A DNA stretch of 64,000 nucleotides from Vibrio sp. B1FLJ16 (GCF_905175385.1 NZ_HG992749.1:2480001-2544000), one strand, 5' to 3'; positions 44,944-55,437 are shown, counted from the first letter of the stretch. Numbers and translations: made by a program. Notes: a model not told the origin generated them from the sequence alone.

Positions 44944-44978
44944 ATCCTGAACAGCGAGGAACGAGCGTGATTCAGGAT
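44944..44978. repeat. Small palindromic intergenic element
   Basis: ATCCTGAA and TTCAGGAT are exact inverted copies around a 19-nt centre (CAGCGAGGAACGAGCGTG-like). It lies in the non-coding stretch between flhB and the parR-like gene, together with the 37-bp dispersed repeat. It looks like a REP-like element. Confidence 0.55.
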
Positions 44979-45035
44979 CTAGCCTCAGCGCACTCTATTC
45001 TAAAACTAATACTCAAACTTATTTGCACGAAGATC

Positions 45036-45072
45036 TTAGATTCCTAGTCTCGCTTGAGCTCGCTGGAATGAC
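45036..45072 (+). repeat. Dispersed 37-bp intergenic repeat, copy 2
   Basis: Matches 24517-24553 at 35 of 37 positions in the same orientation. The two copies bracket the early half of the flagellar locus. Confidence 0.75.
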
Positions 45073-45135
45073 ACTGCTGGCGCTAATCAATAAACAAGGA
45101 GGAAATGGAAAAGTTTAGGAATGGAGAATAAGCAT

Positions 45136-45160
45136 AAAAAAAGGGTTAAAAAACCCTTTT
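45136..45160 (-). terminator. Terminator overlapping the parR-like stop codon
   Basis: On the minus strand AAAAGGGTT and AACCCTTTT form a 9-bp stem with a TTTT loop, followed by further T. The last codons of the gene are part of the stem. Confidence 0.75.
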
Positions 45161-46105
45161 CTTTTTCATTTTCTGAACGTTAGCGAGGCGCTTTTCTACC
45201 TGCTCTGGCGAGTTCAGGTCAACCGAGTCGCCACTATCATCGTTAGCAGAAGTGACAGGCTGATTGAGCGATAACTTCTTCAATAGCTGACTTTGCTTTT
45301 TGATCAGATCACTAAGTTCCGCAATCTGGCGTTTCTGCTCATCATCACGTTGACGAACGATTGATGCTAGCTCCTCTGTCAGTGCGTCGGTATCAACCTC
45401 TGCCAGAGACGCTGAGCCAGGTGTGTATTCAGAGAAGTGCGATTGTAAGGCCTCTTTAACCTGACTGTTAAGAACCTCTGCGAGTTCAGCGTTCAGTTCC
45501 TGAGGGTTACTGGCAACCAACTCATTCTGTTGTTCAAGCTGACGAACACGCTCTGCTTCCATTCGTTCTATTTGTGATTTTAACTCATTGGTTGCCGAGT
45601 CAATTTGACTGCGAGACATTTGAACTTGTTCTGTTAGCTCGCTGCTCAGCTGAGCTTTTAACTCGTTCGCTGCCGAGTCAATCTCATCACGGGACGATTT
45701 AAACTGTTCCGCTAACTCGCCGCGTAAAGCCGTTTGCACCTGCTGTGAAATCGCCTCGAGCAATTGTGACTGTTCAATTGCCTCACCGCCTCCTTGAGAG
45801 CCACTTATCTGATGAGAGCTCATCACATCAATAAGTACTTGTTCTTTTATGGAATCAGTCGAAAGTGATGACGCTAGGCTGGTTGCGAGTTCAGGTTTCA
45901 ATAAATGCAAAAACAGTCCACTCAGATAAATATCTTTGTGGACATGGACTATATTGTGCAAATCAACAGCAGCGGAAGGATCCGCTGCATACTGCTGACG
46001 TTTTTTAGCCCAATCAGCTAACGTGCTGTAGGCAATCCTGTCAGAAGAAGACTGCCGGGGATCTAAGTAAAGCGACAGCGAGACTTTCTTAAATCGGTTA
46101 CTCAT
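45146..46105 (-). CDS. ParR/StbB-like adaptor with long coiled-coil extension
   Basis: A 319-residue protein. Residues ~5-80 resemble the DNA-binding adaptor ParR/StbB of plasmid R1 (KVSLSLYLDPRQSSSDRIAY; LHNIVHVHKDIYLSGLFLHL). The rest is a long charged coiled coil with a clear internal duplication: GELAEQFKSSRDEIDSAANE at 129-148 recurs as SELTEQVQMSRSQIDSATNE 26 residues later. Plasmid ParR is only ~117 aa, so most of this protein is extra. It overlaps the ParM-like gene by 8 nt, as in stbAB operons. It probably links ParM filaments to a DNA or protein cargo; the cargo is unknown. Confidence 0.75.
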   Translation of the reverse strand: MSNRFKKVSLSLYLDPRQSSSDRIAYSTLADWAKKRQQYAADPSAAVDLHNIVHVHKDIYLSGLFLHLLKPELATSLASSLSTDSIKEQVLIDVMSSHQISGSQGGGEAIEQSQLLEAISQQVQTALRGELAEQFKSSRDEIDSAANELKAQLSSELTEQVQMSRSQIDSATNELKSQIERMEAERVRQLEQQNELVASNPQELNAELAEVLNSQVKEALQSHFSEYTPGSASLAEVDTDALTEELASIVRQRDDEQKRQIAELSDLIKKQSQLLKKLSLNQPVTSANDDSGDSVDLNSPEQVEKRLANVQKMKKKRVF

Positions 46106-47147
46106 TCACTGACCCAGATTCTTGAAGCTCTGCTTCTTCCTCATCTGCTGCGTGGTATAAGCACATCTCTTGCGCGAGTGCCGACTGAGAGTTCTCAACC
46201 AGAATCACTTTATCGCCTAAAGTCTCGTAAGCGGCTTGAATAGCTGGGTAGATAAGCGGAGCGCCACCACCAACCAGGTAAACGCGGTTTGGATTCTTAG
46301 CGAATTTTTTCGCTTCAGAAACAACCTGTTTGCCTAATTCGTGAATCTTAGCGTTCATTTTTTCGCGAATCATATCAATCTGAGATTCGTCATTAACGAC
46401 TTCAGAAACAAAAGTATCATCAGCACGGCGACGAATAAGCTCATTCGCCACTAGGTAACTTGAATCACTGTCTGCAAATGCCAGCGCTTTGCGTACTGTG
46501 TTAGTCACCATAGATACACCAATTTCGTTGTTACCGTAGATAGCTGATACATCATCGAACTCACCGACCACAACACCCATATCCAGTGTTGTACCGCCTA
46601 AATCGATAACCAGTGAGCGAGTGAATTCGTTTACGTTTGAATTTACCAGTGTCGAAAGTACTGCTGGCAGGCTCTCAGGCATCACTTCAACGTCAACCAC
46701 TTTGAATACTTCGCCCTTGTTAAGAACAATTTCGCGCATCAGGTTCTGACGTTTACGCTCAATGTTTTCGTCGTTCTTCTGACAATCTTCGAAGCGGTAG
46801 TACTCAGTGATAGGCAGGGTAACAACAAGCACAACTTCACAAGGCTCAATGCCTGTTTGCAATAGTGCGTGGTGAACAGCAAGCAGATTAAGATCATCGT
46901 ACTGGTAATCCACATGTGTGGTTTCCAGAGCCTTATCTGACGTAGCATCGTAAGTGTACTTACTTCCGTCGATAGAGTAGTTGAAGACCTTCTTATCCTT
47001 CCTTAGGGCTGCACTTTTCCAATCTGTTCTGAAAGAGTTCGGAGAAACTAATGTTTGAATTCCGCCGTTTTGATCTAGCCAGCTTACTTTTACGTTAGTA
47101 GAGCCATCATCGACAGCAAATTTCTTTATAGCATTTGACATTCTCAT
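46098..47147 (-). CDS. ParM/StbA-like actin-family ATPase
   Basis: A 349-residue actin-fold protein very close in pattern to plasmid R1 ParM. The phosphate-1 loop is DDGSTNVKVSW. SPNSFRTDWK, KVFNYSIDG, VAVHHALLQTG, TLPITEYYR, ENIERKR and VKVMPES-like VDVEVMPESLPA follow in order. The second loop is LVIDLGGTTLDMGVV and the adenosine motif is YLVGGGAPLI. Such ATPases form dynamic filaments that push DNA apart. Finding it next to mutS on the chromosome, with a parR-like partner, is unlike a plasmid context. Its job here is not known. Confidence 0.88.
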   Translation of the reverse strand: MRMSNAIKKFAVDDGSTNVKVSWLDQNGGIQTLVSPNSFRTDWKSAALRKDKKVFNYSIDGSKYTYDATSDKALETTHVDYQYDDLNLLAVHHALLQTGIEPCEVVLVVTLPITEYYRFEDCQKNDENIERKRQNLMREIVLNKGEVFKVVDVEVMPESLPAVLSTLVNSNVNEFTRSLVIDLGGTTLDMGVVVGEFDDVSAIYGNNEIGVSMVTNTVRKALAFADSDSSYLVANELIRRRADDTFVSEVVNDESQIDMIREKMNAKIHELGKQVVSEAKKFAKNPNRVYLVGGGAPLIYPAIQAAYETLGDKVILVENSQSALAQEMCLYHAADEEEAELQESGSVNE

Positions 47148-47611
47148 GGAGTCCTAAGTTTAGATTTTAACGGCGGCAGATACTAAATTAAGGACATAAT
47201 TTGTTCAATGTAGCGTCAGTTGACCAAACGCACACCAAAAAACGTAACAATATGATTTTATTAATTATATTTAACACCAACACCACGTTCCCACATCAAT
47301 ATCAGTATAATCTTACACAGCTTCTGGCGCAGCAATGAGAGCCAAGAGATTCCTTCTCAACAAAGCCAACTGAGACGGCTTGCCACTCACTCATTTATGG
47401 AAGGCTCACAGAGTCAATTGCTCTACTGCTTCTAGGTTTGGTATTCTATCGCCCTGCCATTTCTGGTCCCTTCATCGCTGGTGATATTGCAATGTTATTT
47501 TCTTGTGCAGCAGTTCAGCCTGCACTTTTGTCTACATCAATTGCAGCGCTCGTGTGAAGCTCTTTGAAATCTAGCGGGACTTTGTAACTTATTAAAAAGC
47601 ATAGAAAGAGA
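47148..47611. other. 464-bp interval between parM-like gene and mutS
   Basis: It holds the divergent promoters. No tandem ~11-bp iterons like the R1 parC centromere are evident by eye. The part near mutS contains an open stretch without a good start (about 47385-47557, ending at TGA) that would encode a hydrophobic peptide with ESIALLLLGLVFYRP and SCAAVQPALLSTSIAALV, perhaps a decayed membrane-protein gene. Confidence 0.4.
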
Positions 47612-50197
47612 ATGACAAAGACAAGCACAAAATCTACAGGAACAAGCCAGACCCATACCCCTATGATGCAGCAGTACCTCAAGCTAAAGGCTGAGAATCC
47701 TGAAATTTTGCTGTTTTACCGCATGGGCGACTTCTATGAGCTCTTCTATGATGATGCTAAGCGTGCTTCTCAGCTGCTGGATATATCGCTGACCAAACGT
47801 GGCTCCTCCGCCGGAGAGCCGATTCCGATGGCAGGTGTCCCGTTTCATGCTGTAGAAGGTTATTTAGCCAAACTTGTTCAGCTTGGTGAGTCTGTCGCTA
47901 TCTGTGAGCAAATCGGTGATCCTGCCACCAGCAAGGGGCCTGTCGAGCGTGCTGTTGTACGTATTGTTACGCCAGGAACAGTGACTGATGAAGCGCTGCT
48001 TTCTGAGCGTATTGATAACCTGATTGCGGCGATTTATCACCACCACGGTAAGTTTGGTTATGCTACGCTGGATATCACTTCTGGCCGCTTCCAGTTAACT
48101 GAACCAGAAACCGAAGAGGCAATGGCAGCAGAGCTACAGCGTACTGCTCCCCGTGAACTGCTGTTTCCTGAAGATTTTGAACCCGTACAGCTGATGTCGA
48201 GCCGCAACGGAAATCGTCGTCGTCCGGTATGGGAGTTTGAGTTAGACACGGCAAAACAGCAACTTAACCAGCAATTCGGCACCAAAGACTTGATTGGTTT
48301 TGGCGTAGAACATGCTTCACTGGGTTTGTGTGCGGCAGGCTGTCTCATCCAATACGTAAAAGATACACAACGTACTGCGCTGCCACATATTCGTTCTCTG
48401 ACTTTTGATCGTCAGGATCACTCTGTGATTCTGGATGCTGCAACGCGCCGTAATCTCGAAATCACTCACAACCTGGCTGGTGGTGTGGACAATACGCTAG
48501 CAGGCGTGCTTGATTACTGCGCAACGCCGATGGGCAGCCGGATGTTAAAACGCTGGCTGCATCAACCAATGCGCTGTACCGATACGCTGAACAACCGACT
48601 GGATGCGATTGGTGAAATTAAAGAGCAAGGTTTGTTTGCCGATCTACAGCCGACGTTAAAACAGATTGGCGATATCGAGCGTATCCTGGCTCGCCTTGCT
48701 TTACGTTCTGCCCGCCCCCGCGATATGGCTCGCTTGCGTCATGCTATGCAGCAACTGCCTGAACTAGAAACGATTACTACCTCATTGGCTCATCCATATT
48801 TGGTTAAGCTTGCTCAGTTTGCCGCGCCAATCGATGACGTGTGCGAACTGTTAGAACGGGCAATTAAGGAAAATCCACCAGTGGTGATCCGCGACGGTGG
48901 TGTGATAGCAGAAGGCTACAACGCTGAACTGGATGAGTGGCGAAAACTTGCAGATGGTGCAACAGAATACTTAGAGAAACTTGAGTCTGATGAGCGCGAA
49001 CGCCACGGTATTGATACGCTCAAAGTGGGTTACAACAACGTTCATGGCTTCTACATTCAGGTCAGCCGTGGCCAAAGCCATCTGGTACCGCCGCATTATG
49101 TGCGCCGTCAGACCCTGAAAAACGCAGAGCGCTATATTATTCCTGAGCTGAAAGAGCACGAAGACAAAGTGCTCAACTCAAAATCTAAAGCCCTGGCGTT
49201 AGAAAAACAGCTTTGGGAAGAGCTGTTCGATCTGCTGATGCCTAACCTTGAAAAGCTGCAAAATCTGGCCTCGGCTATTTCTCAGCTCGACGTACTGCAA
49301 AATCTGGCCGAGCGTGCAGACTCACTCGATTACTGCCGCCCGACTTTAGTTAAAGAACCGGGAATTCAAATTCAATCCGGTCGCCACCCGGTTGTCGAAC
49401 AGGTCACCAGTGACCCGTTTATTGCCAACCCGATTGAGCTAAATCCGCAACGTAAAATGCTGATCATCACCGGCCCTAACATGGGTGGTAAATCGACTTA
49501 CATGCGCCAAACTGCATTAATCGCATTGATGGCTCATATCGGTTCTTACGTGCCTGCAGAATCTGCCCAGATTGGCTCATTAGATAGAATTTTCACTCGT
49601 ATCGGGGCTTCCGATGACTTAGCTTCCGGACGCTCAACCTTCATGGTCGAAATGACGGAAACAGCCAATATTCTGCATAACGCGACTAAAAACAGCCTAG
49701 TGTTAATGGATGAGATTGGCCGGGGTACCAGTACCTATGATGGTCTGTCTTTAGCATGGGCAAGTGCGGAATGGCTGGCAACACAAATCGGTGCGATGAC
49801 GCTGTTTGCCACGCACTACTTCGAATTAACCGAGCTGCCGAGTCAGTTACCAAACCTGGCAAATGTCCATTTGGATGCAGTGGAACACGGAGACAGTATT
49901 GCCTTTATGCACGCTGTGCAAGAAGGAGCCGCGAGTAAATCATACGGACTTGCAGTTGCAGGACTGGCAGGTGTGCCGAAAACGGTAATCAAAAACGCGC
50001 GCCATAAACTTTCTCAGCTTGAGCAGCTCAGCCATGACAACGATTCCCTTCGCCCGAGTACGGTAGATGTGGCAAATCAGCTTAGCCTTATTCCTGATCC
50101 AAGCGAAGTAGAACAAGCCTTGTCTAATATTGACCCTGATGACCTGACGCCTCGCCAGGCTCTTGAAGAGCTGTATCGTTTGAAAAAGATGCTTTAA
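47612..50197 (+). CDS. mutS: DNA mismatch repair protein MutS
   Basis: An 861-residue MutS. The mismatch-binding Phe-x-Glu region ([20 protein letters not shown] then [15 protein letters not shown]) is followed by connector, lever and clamp domains. The Walker A motif GPNMGGKST is at residues 621-629, with [20 protein letters not shown] and the C-terminal [18 protein letters not shown]. It recognises mismatches and recruits MutL. It is transcribed convergently with rpoS. Full length and intact. Confidence 0.98.
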   Translation: MTKTSTKSTGTSQTHTPMMQQYLKLKAENPEILLFYRMGDFYELFYDDAKRASQLLDISLTKRGSSAGEPIPMAGVPFHAVEGYLAKLVQLGESVAICEQIGDPATSKGPVERAVVRIVTPGTVTDEALLSERIDNLIAAIYHHHGKFGYATLDITSGRFQLTEPETEEAMAAELQRTAPRELLFPEDFEPVQLMSSRNGNRRRPVWEFELDTAKQQLNQQFGTKDLIGFGVEHASLGLCAAGCLIQYVKDTQRTALPHIRSLTFDRQDHSVILDAATRRNLEITHNLAGGVDNTLAGVLDYCATPMGSRMLKRWLHQPMRCTDTLNNRLDAIGEIKEQGLFADLQPTLKQIGDIERILARLALRSARPRDMARLRHAMQQLPELETITTSLAHPYLVKLAQFAAPIDDVCELLERAIKENPPVVIRDGGVIAEGYNAELDEWRKLADGATEYLEKLESDERERHGIDTLKVGYNNVHGFYIQVSRGQSHLVPPHYVRRQTLKNAERYIIPELKEHEDKVLNSKSKALALEKQLWEELFDLLMPNLEKLQNLASAISQLDVLQNLAERADSLDYCRPTLVKEPGIQIQSGRHPVVEQVTSDPFIANPIELNPQRKMLIITGPNMGGKSTYMRQTALIALMAHIGSYVPAESAQIGSLDRIFTRIGASDDLASGRSTFMVEMTETANILHNATKNSLVLMDEIGRGTSTYDGLSLAWASAEWLATQIGAMTLFATHYFELTELPSQLPNLANVHLDAVEHGDSIAFMHAVQEGAASKSYGLAVAGLAGVPKTVIKNARHKLSQLEQLSHDNDSLRPSTVDVANQLSLIPDPSEVEQALSNIDPDDLTPRQALEELYRLKKML

Positions 50198-50254
50198 CTA
50201 ACCTCAGCTTGGGATAAGAAAGTCGAAATAATTTCAAGTTTCATTTAGTTAATC

Positions 50255-50375
50255 AAGCTAGTGAGTCAGTGTAGCAATTTTAGATGCATAACAAGGCAAA
50301 ATCACAAGTCAATAGCAAGTCTATTGCGGTGATTTTAACGCAGTTAGGCGCTAAAAGAGCTTCGCTGACTGGCTT
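50255..50375. repeat. ~120-bp palindromic intergenic element between mutS and rpoS
   Basis: The outer arms (AGCTAGTGAGTCAGTGTAGC and, inverted, AAGCCAGTCAGCGAAGCTC) are imperfect inverted repeats of ~26 bp. Inside lie the exact pairs AAAATCAC/GTGATTTT and CAATAG/CTATTG. The whole stretch can fold into one long hairpin. It looks like a MITE- or ERIC-sized repeat, with no coding capacity. Confidence 0.7.
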
Positions 50376-50383
50376 AAAACGCA

Positions 50384-50411
50384 AAAAGGCTATGGTTACC
50401 CATAGCCTTTT
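50384..50411. terminator. Bidirectional terminator between mutS and rpoS
   Basis: AAAAGGCTATGG and CCATAGCCTTTT form a 12-bp stem with a TTAC loop. A and T flanks allow termination of mutS on the plus strand and rpoS on the minus strand. Confidence 0.88.
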
Positions 50412-50431
50412 CTCTTTATAATCAGTGCTGA

Positions 50432-51415
50432 TTAATCATCTTCGACGTTAAACAGGTTCTCCATATTCAAACCTTGTTTAATCAGTACTTCACGTAGACG
50501 ACGCAAACCTTCCACCTGAATCTGGCGAACACGCTCTCGGGTTAACCCGATTTCACGCCCAACTTCTTCCAATGTCGACGGCTCATAGCCAAGAAGCCCA
50601 AAACGACGAGCTAATACCTCTTTCTGTTTTGGATTCAGCTCTTCAAGCCAATGAATCAGAGACGATCGAATATCATCATCTTGAGTTGATACTTCAGGAT
50701 CTGAATTGTTGGCATCAGGAATAATGTCGAGAAGTGCTTTTTCACCATCACCGCCTATCGGGGTGTCGACAGAGCTGATACGCTCGTTCAGACGAAGCAT
50801 TTTACTTACGTCCTCCACCGGGATATCCAGCTGTGCTGCAATCTCTTCAGCTGTTGGTTCATGGTCGAGCTTCTGAGAGAGTTCGCGCGCAGTACGCAGA
50901 TAGATGTTAAGCTCTTTCACTACATGAATCGGCAGACGAATCGTACGGGTTTGGTTCATTAAAGCACGCTCGATCGTTTGACGGATCCACCAAGTTGCAT
51001 AAGTAGAGAATCGGAATCCACGTTCCGGATCAAATTTCTCAACCGCACGGATCAGCCCTAAATTGCCCTCTTCAATAAGATCCAGCAGAGCCAAACCACG
51101 GTTACTGTAACGGCGAGAGATCTTTACAACCAAACGAAGGTTACTTTCGATCATGCGCTTACGAGCGGCTTCATCGCCTCGAAGAGCACGGCGTGCATAC
51201 AGTACTTCTTCTTCAGCGGTAAGTAGAGGTGAAAAGCCAATTTCGCCTAAATACAATTGTGTTGCATCTAAACTCTTACTGCTTGCATCGAACTCCTCAC
51301 GTGCAGCAGTTTTGCTTTCTGTAGATGATTTGTCGAGTTCATTTTCTACGGTCTTCACTGACTCGTCGTCAAAATCAAACTCTTCAACTTTGGTGACTGT
51401 GTTGCTGATACTCAT
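50432..51415 (-). CDS. rpoS: Stationary-phase sigma factor RpoS
   Basis: A 327-residue sigma-38. Region 1.2 ([20 protein letters not shown]), region 2 ([40 protein letters not shown]), region 3 and region 4 ([20 protein letters not shown]) are all complete. It directs the general stress and stationary response. I start at MSISNTVTK, right behind GGGGGAGGCGTT; the frame is open 12 codons further but without a ribosome-binding site. It lies downstream of nlpD, where the main rpoS promoter is located in related bacteria. Confidence 0.98.
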   Translation of the reverse strand: MSISNTVTKVEEFDFDDESVKTVENELDKSSTESKTAAREEFDASSKSLDATQLYLGEIGFSPLLTAEEEVLYARRALRGDEAARKRMIESNLRLVVKISRRYSNRGLALLDLIEEGNLGLIRAVEKFDPERGFRFSTYATWWIRQTIERALMNQTRTIRLPIHVVKELNIYLRTARELSQKLDHEPTAEEIAAQLDIPVEDVSKMLRLNERISSVDTPIGGDGEKALLDIIPDANNSDPEVSTQDDDIRSSLIHWLEELNPKQKEVLARRFGLLGYEPSTLEEVGREIGLTRERVRQIQVEGLRRLREVLIKQGLNMENLFNVEDD

Positions 51416-51491
51416 AACGCCTCCCCCTGGCGAGTTAGCAAGACATGACAACTGATATATGTCGCTAAATGGTTTCGCAAGTTTTCAAAGT

Positions 51492-52427
51492 TTACGGTAA
51501 ATAGCGTTTCGGATTCACTGATTTACCTTGGTAGCGAATTTCAAAGTGCAGCTTGACGGATTTAGCACCGGAACTACCCATAGTTGCGATTTTCTGCCCG
51601 CTTGTCACACTCTGTCCTTCTGATACCAGCAGCTTGTCGTTATGTGCGTATGCGCTTAAATAATTGTCGTTATGTTTCACTATAACTAGGTTGCCATAAC
51701 CTCGTAGCGCATTACCCGAATATACAACTGTGCCGGATGCGGTTGAAACGACTGGCTGACCTCGCTGTCCTGCAATGTCAATACCTTTATTTCCCTGTTC
51801 TCCCGCTGAGAAGTTCTTGATTACTCTCCCTTTTGTTGGCCATAACCACTTCGACACTTTATCGCTTTTTGACGTTGTTGCTGAAGTTGCCACTGGCGTT
51901 TTTTTAGTCGCTTTCTGGTTAACTTTCGAACCAACATACTCCTTTGTTTTCGATTGTTCAACCTTATTGGGAGGCTGTTTTTGTACTACTTTAGGCGTGG
52001 CTGGTACTACTTTTTTACTAGAGTTTTTACTTGAAGTTGCAGGCTTGGATACTGTTGATATTTTAGACACTGGCGGGGTTGTCTTCGCAACTATCGGTAC
52101 TATAACGGGTTCTACTTTCTGGCCGTACTTAGGGGCAATATATTTCGGAGCCCAAAGTTTTAGACGCTGTCCAGGGTAGATGGTGTAAGGCAGAGAGAGC
52201 TCATTGTAACGGACGATATCTTTTACATCCTTATCTGTGACGTATGCTATAAAATAAAGAGTATCTCCTTTCTTTACTTCGTAGTAACTCCCTCTATAGC
52301 TCCCTCTTTCTACGTTTGAGTAATCCTTATTTAAGCTGGATACAGGTGCTGGCGAGTGAGCCGCACAGCCGATAAGGCCTGCAGCTAACATAGAGCTAAT
52401 ACCAATATGACGTAATAACTTACTCAC
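51492..52427 (-). CDS. nlpD: Murein hydrolase activator lipoprotein NlpD
   Basis: A 311-residue lipoprotein. The lipobox LIGC has Cys21, followed by a LysM domain (GSYYEVKKGDTLYFIAYVTD; RLKLW). A Lys/Thr/Pro-rich linker and a C-terminal M23/LytM domain (WLWPTKGRVIKNFSAGEQGN; HNDNYLSAYAHNDKLLVSEG) follow. The LytM active-site His/Asp set looks degenerate, as in NlpD proteins that activate the amidase AmiC at the septum rather than cutting themselves. It lies between pcm and rpoS. Confidence 0.95.
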   Translation of the reverse strand: MSKLLRHIGISSMLAAGLIGCAAHSPAPVSSLNKDYSNVERGSYRGSYYEVKKGDTLYFIAYVTDKDVKDIVRYNELSLPYTIYPGQRLKLWAPKYIAPKYGQKVEPVIVPIVAKTTPPVSKISTVSKPATSSKNSSKKVVPATPKVVQKQPPNKVEQSKTKEYVGSKVNQKATKKTPVATSATTSKSDKVSKWLWPTKGRVIKNFSAGEQGNKGIDIAGQRGQPVVSTASGTVVYSGNALRGYGNLVIVKHNDNYLSAYAHNDKLLVSEGQSVTSGQKIATMGSSGAKSVKLHFEIRYQGKSVNPKRYLP

Positions 52428-52440
52428 CGTTCCTGAACCC

Positions 52441-53067
52441 TTACGCTAAGTCACCTGCGACCAAAGGTACGAATCGCACCATTTCCACAACAGTGGAAAG
52501 GAACTCATCGCCTTTACGTTCAATTTTTAAAAGTTGTTGTTCAGTTCCACCAACCGGAATAACCATTTTACCGCCATCTTTTAGTTGTGCCAGAAGTGCC
52601 TGGGGAACCACTTCTGCGGCAGCGGTAACGATAATGGCGTCAAACGGACCTTTGCTTTCCCAACCAAGCCAGCCATCGCCATGTTTGGTCGACACGTTAT
52701 AAATATCAAGCTGTTTTAAACGACGCTTCGCTTCCCATTGCAGAGATTTAATGCGTTCAACGGAACAGACATGATCAACAATTTGCGCCAACACTGCTGT
52801 CTGGTAACCAGAGCCTGTACCAATTTCTAATACATTACTCGTGCGCTCCAACTCTAATAACTCTGTCATGCGCGCTACTATGTAAGGCTGAGAAATTGTT
52901 TGTCCCTGACCAATTGGTAGCGCATTGTTGTCGTAGGCTTGGTGCATCATTGCTTGTGAGACAAAACGTTCTCTTGGCAAGTTATGAATAGCCTCTAAAA
53001 CTCGCTGGTCTGTGATGCCACTGGAGGAAAGAAATGCAATTAGCTGATCAGCATGCGGATTACTCAT
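52441..53067 (-). CDS. pcm: Protein-L-isoaspartate O-methyltransferase
   Basis: A 208-residue SAM-dependent enzyme that methylates isoaspartyl residues in damaged proteins and so starts their repair. SAM motif I is [18 protein letters not shown]. The N-terminal [20 protein letters not shown] and [16 protein letters not shown] are the family signature. It overlaps surE by 4 nt and precedes nlpD. Confidence 0.97.
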   Translation of the reverse strand: MSNPHADQLIAFLSSSGITDQRVLEAIHNLPRERFVSQAMMHQAYDNNALPIGQGQTISQPYIVARMTELLELERTSNVLEIGTGSGYQTAVLAQIVDHVCSVERIKSLQWEAKRRLKQLDIYNVSTKHGDGWLGWESKGPFDAIIVTAAAEVVPQALLAQLKDGGKMVIPVGGTEQQLLKIERKGDEFLSTVVEMVRFVPLVAGDLA

Positions 53068-53861
53068 GACTTATCCTCCTTCAGCCAACTGTCCATAGCA
53101 CGAAGAGACTCATGGGCGGTGAGATCAACCTGTAACGGAGTAACAGAGACCCTGCCGTGTTCTATGGCATAAAAATCAGTACCTTCACCTGCATCTTGCT
53201 CTTTGCCCGGGGGACCTAACCAGTAAATATCATGACCTCGAGGATCTTTCTGCTTAATCATATTCTCAGCATGATGCCGAGCACCTAGACGAGTCACTTC
53301 GATTTCGCCTAGTGTTTCTGAATTAACTAATGTTTCTAACGGTAAATCCGGTACGTTAACGTTCAATAAACGGTTGGTTGGAATCGGCATAGCTAAATGT
53401 TGTTCTACCAGCTTACGGGCAATCTTTGCCGCTGATTCAAAATGGCGCTTTCCAACCAGCGAGAATGCAACAGACTGAACACCAAGAAAGTGCCCTTCCA
53501 TTGCCGCCGCTACTGTACCTGAGTAAAGTACGTCATCACCCAAATTAGCACCATGATTGATACCTGTCAGAACCAGATCCGGCAGATCATCTTTCATCAG
53601 CTCATTTAGGGCGAAGTGAACACAATCCGTCGGTGTTCCCTGCACTGAATAGATGTTTGGTGCAATCTCGGTTACACGAAGTGGCTGTTCTAACGTAAGT
53701 GAATTTGACGCCCCGGAACGGTTTCTGTCCGGAGCAACAATGGTCACTTCAGCAATGTCTCTCAATTCATCAGCAAGGGCGTGAATTCCCTGAGCGTACA
53801 CACCATCATCATTACTAATAAGAATTCGCAGTGCCTTTTCAGTTGGTGAATCTAGTTCCAT
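53064..53861 (-). CDS. surE: 5'/3'-nucleotidase SurE
   Basis: A 265-residue survival protein E that removes phosphate from nucleoside monophosphates. The metal site is carried by [18 protein letters not shown] (Asp-Asp), the [13 protein letters not shown] loop and [20 protein letters not shown] (Asn). The ATG, overlapping the truD stop by one base, gives ~11 residues before the usual RILISNDDG start. No other good start is available. Confidence 0.96.
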   Translation of the reverse strand: MELDSPTEKALRILISNDDGVYAQGIHALADELRDIAEVTIVAPDRNRSGASNSLTLEQPLRVTEIAPNIYSVQGTPTDCVHFALNELMKDDLPDLVLTGINHGANLGDDVLYSGTVAAAMEGHFLGVQSVAFSLVGKRHFESAAKIARKLVEQHLAMPIPTNRLLNVNVPDLPLETLVNSETLGEIEVTRLGARHHAENMIKQKDPRGHDIYWLGPPGKEQDAGEGTDFYAIEHGRVSVTPLQVDLTAHESLRAMDSWLKEDKS

Positions 53862-54904
53862 TAGTACTCTCTTTCAACTTTTACCTCATTGACCAGCTCT
53901 CGGATAATAGATGTCGCAAAAGAACCGGCATCTAATGAGAAAGTCAGCGTAATATTGTCACCTTCAACACTCCAAGCGAGATCTTGTGGCTTCAGGGCAA
54001 TACTACGTCGGTCATGACGCATGCGGTTACCACAGATAAGCGCCATCAAGTCAGGCTCTTCATCCAGGAAAGGTTGCTCTAAAACCAAGGCTTCAGCTTG
54101 CGTAGGTAAGGCATTATCGCCAGCTAATGCAGCCGTAATGGACGCCTTTCCGTTGACAAACTGAGCTTGCACTTCACTAAGGTTACTTGCATCCACTGTC
54201 ACACTACCTGCGGACGTTTGTGCAATATCGCCGACAATAAACTTGTCGAATACCCCCTGTTCCAAACGAGCAGATACGATGCGGTTAAAAATCCACGAAC
54301 GTGCAGCAGAAAGATACAAACTGCGCTTGTTTTGGTTACGGGTGCGTACATTTTCGCGCCCCCAGCGACGCGCTTCTTCCAGGTTATTACCATCGTTACC
54401 GAAACGCTGGCTACCAAAATAGTTTGGCACACCAGTTTGTTTCAGCTTTTCAAGACGTTGCTCTACATCTGCGATATCTGTTACTTCAGACAGAGTGACG
54501 ACAAACTCGTTCCCGACTAAGTCACCAGGACGTAACTTTTTGTTGTGTCGATCGGTCGCCAAAATCTCAATACTCGGATACTGAGTCAAAAAGTCACTCA
54601 AATCAGGTGTATCACCTTTCGGTAAATGAACACTCAGCCACTGTTCAGTCACAGCATGACGGTCTTTTAAGCCAGCCCAGCTTACATCTTTAGATTTGAC
54701 ACCACATGCTTTGGCTAACTCGTTGGCAACAAAGCTGGTGTTTTCACCTGTTTTGCGAATACGCACCATCAAGTGCTCACCTTCCCCCGTAAAGGAAAAG
54801 CCGAGATCTTCACTCACCTGAAAATGCTCAGGCTTCGCTTTAATTTTTGCTGATGCCACTGGCTTACCCGTTAGGTACGCCAATGAAGATAAAATGTCTG
54901 ACAT
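53861..54904 (-). CDS. truD: tRNA pseudouridine(13) synthase TruD
   Basis: A 347-residue pseudouridine synthase that modifies U13 of tRNA-Glu. The catalytic Asp81 lies in [37 protein letters not shown] is the family motif, and the TRUD insertion domain is complete. It is placed between ispF and surE in a compact minus-strand run. Confidence 0.96.
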   Translation of the reverse strand: MSDILSSLAYLTGKPVASAKIKAKPEHFQVSEDLGFSFTGEGEHLMVRIRKTGENTSFVANELAKACGVKSKDVSWAGLKDRHAVTEQWLSVHLPKGDTPDLSDFLTQYPSIEILATDRHNKKLRPGDLVGNEFVVTLSEVTDIADVEQRLEKLKQTGVPNYFGSQRFGNDGNNLEEARRWGRENVRTRNQNKRSLYLSAARSWIFNRIVSARLEQGVFDKFIVGDIAQTSAGSVTVDASNLSEVQAQFVNGKASITAALAGDNALPTQAEALVLEQPFLDEEPDLMALICGNRMRHDRRSIALKPQDLAWSVEGDNITLTFSLDAGSFATSIIRELVNEVKVEREY

Positions 54905-54949
54905 GATTTATTTCCGCTGCTCTCACAACATTAGGGAGCAAGTTACTCG

Positions 54950-55426
54950 TTATTGCTTAAACAAAAGTACGACCGCTTCTGAAGCAATACCCTCTTTGCG
55001 TCCGGTGAAGCCAAGGCGCTCTGTTGTGGTCGCTTTCACGTTGATATTACTGATATCGGTTTCAAGATCTTGAGCGATCACTGCACACATCGCTTCAATG
55101 TGCGGTGCCATTTTCGGTGCTTGCGCCATGATGGTGATATCAGCATTACCGAGCCGATAACCTTGTTCTTTCACTCGGCGGTAAACATCTTTCAGTAATT
55201 CGCGGCTGTCTGCTCCTTTCCATTTATCATCAGTATCAGGAAAGTGGCGTCCGATATCGCCCGCAGCAATAGCACCAAGCAACGCATCACTTAAGGCATG
55301 CAGAGCCACATCACCATCAGAGTGAGCAATCAGCCCCTGTTCATAAGGCACAGCAACTCCGCCGATAATAACCGGGCCTTCACCACCAAATTTATGTACG
55401 TCAAAACCGTGACCAATTCGAATCAT
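54950..55426 (-). CDS. ispF: 2-C-methyl-D-erythritol 2,4-cyclodiphosphate synthase
   Basis: A 158-residue enzyme of the MEP isoprenoid pathway. Metal ligands Asp9, His11 and His43 lie in [14 protein letters not shown] and [19 protein letters not shown]. The C-terminus has [19 protein letters not shown]. It converts CDP-ME-2-phosphate to the cyclic diphosphate. It is 11 nt downstream of ispD. Confidence 0.97.
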   Translation of the reverse strand: MIRIGHGFDVHKFGGEGPVIIGGVAVPYEQGLIAHSDGDVALHALSDALLGAIAAGDIGRHFPDTDDKWKGADSRELLKDVYRRVKEQGYRLGNADITIMAQAPKMAPHIEAMCAVIAQDLETDISNINVKATTTERLGFTGRKEGIASEAVVLLFKQ

Positions 55427-55437
55427 TTTATATCCTC

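Noticed and set aside
9209..45145. Genomic-island signs such as integrase, tRNA-att site or IS element at the flagellar locus borders
   Set aside because: No integrase, transposase or direct repeat is visible; borders are marked only by terminators and small intergenic repeats.
47148..47611. R1-type parC centromere (tandem ~11-bp iterons) upstream of the parM-like gene
   Set aside because: Looked for repeats on both strands; only short A+T-rich and CACCA-like similarities were seen, too weak to call.
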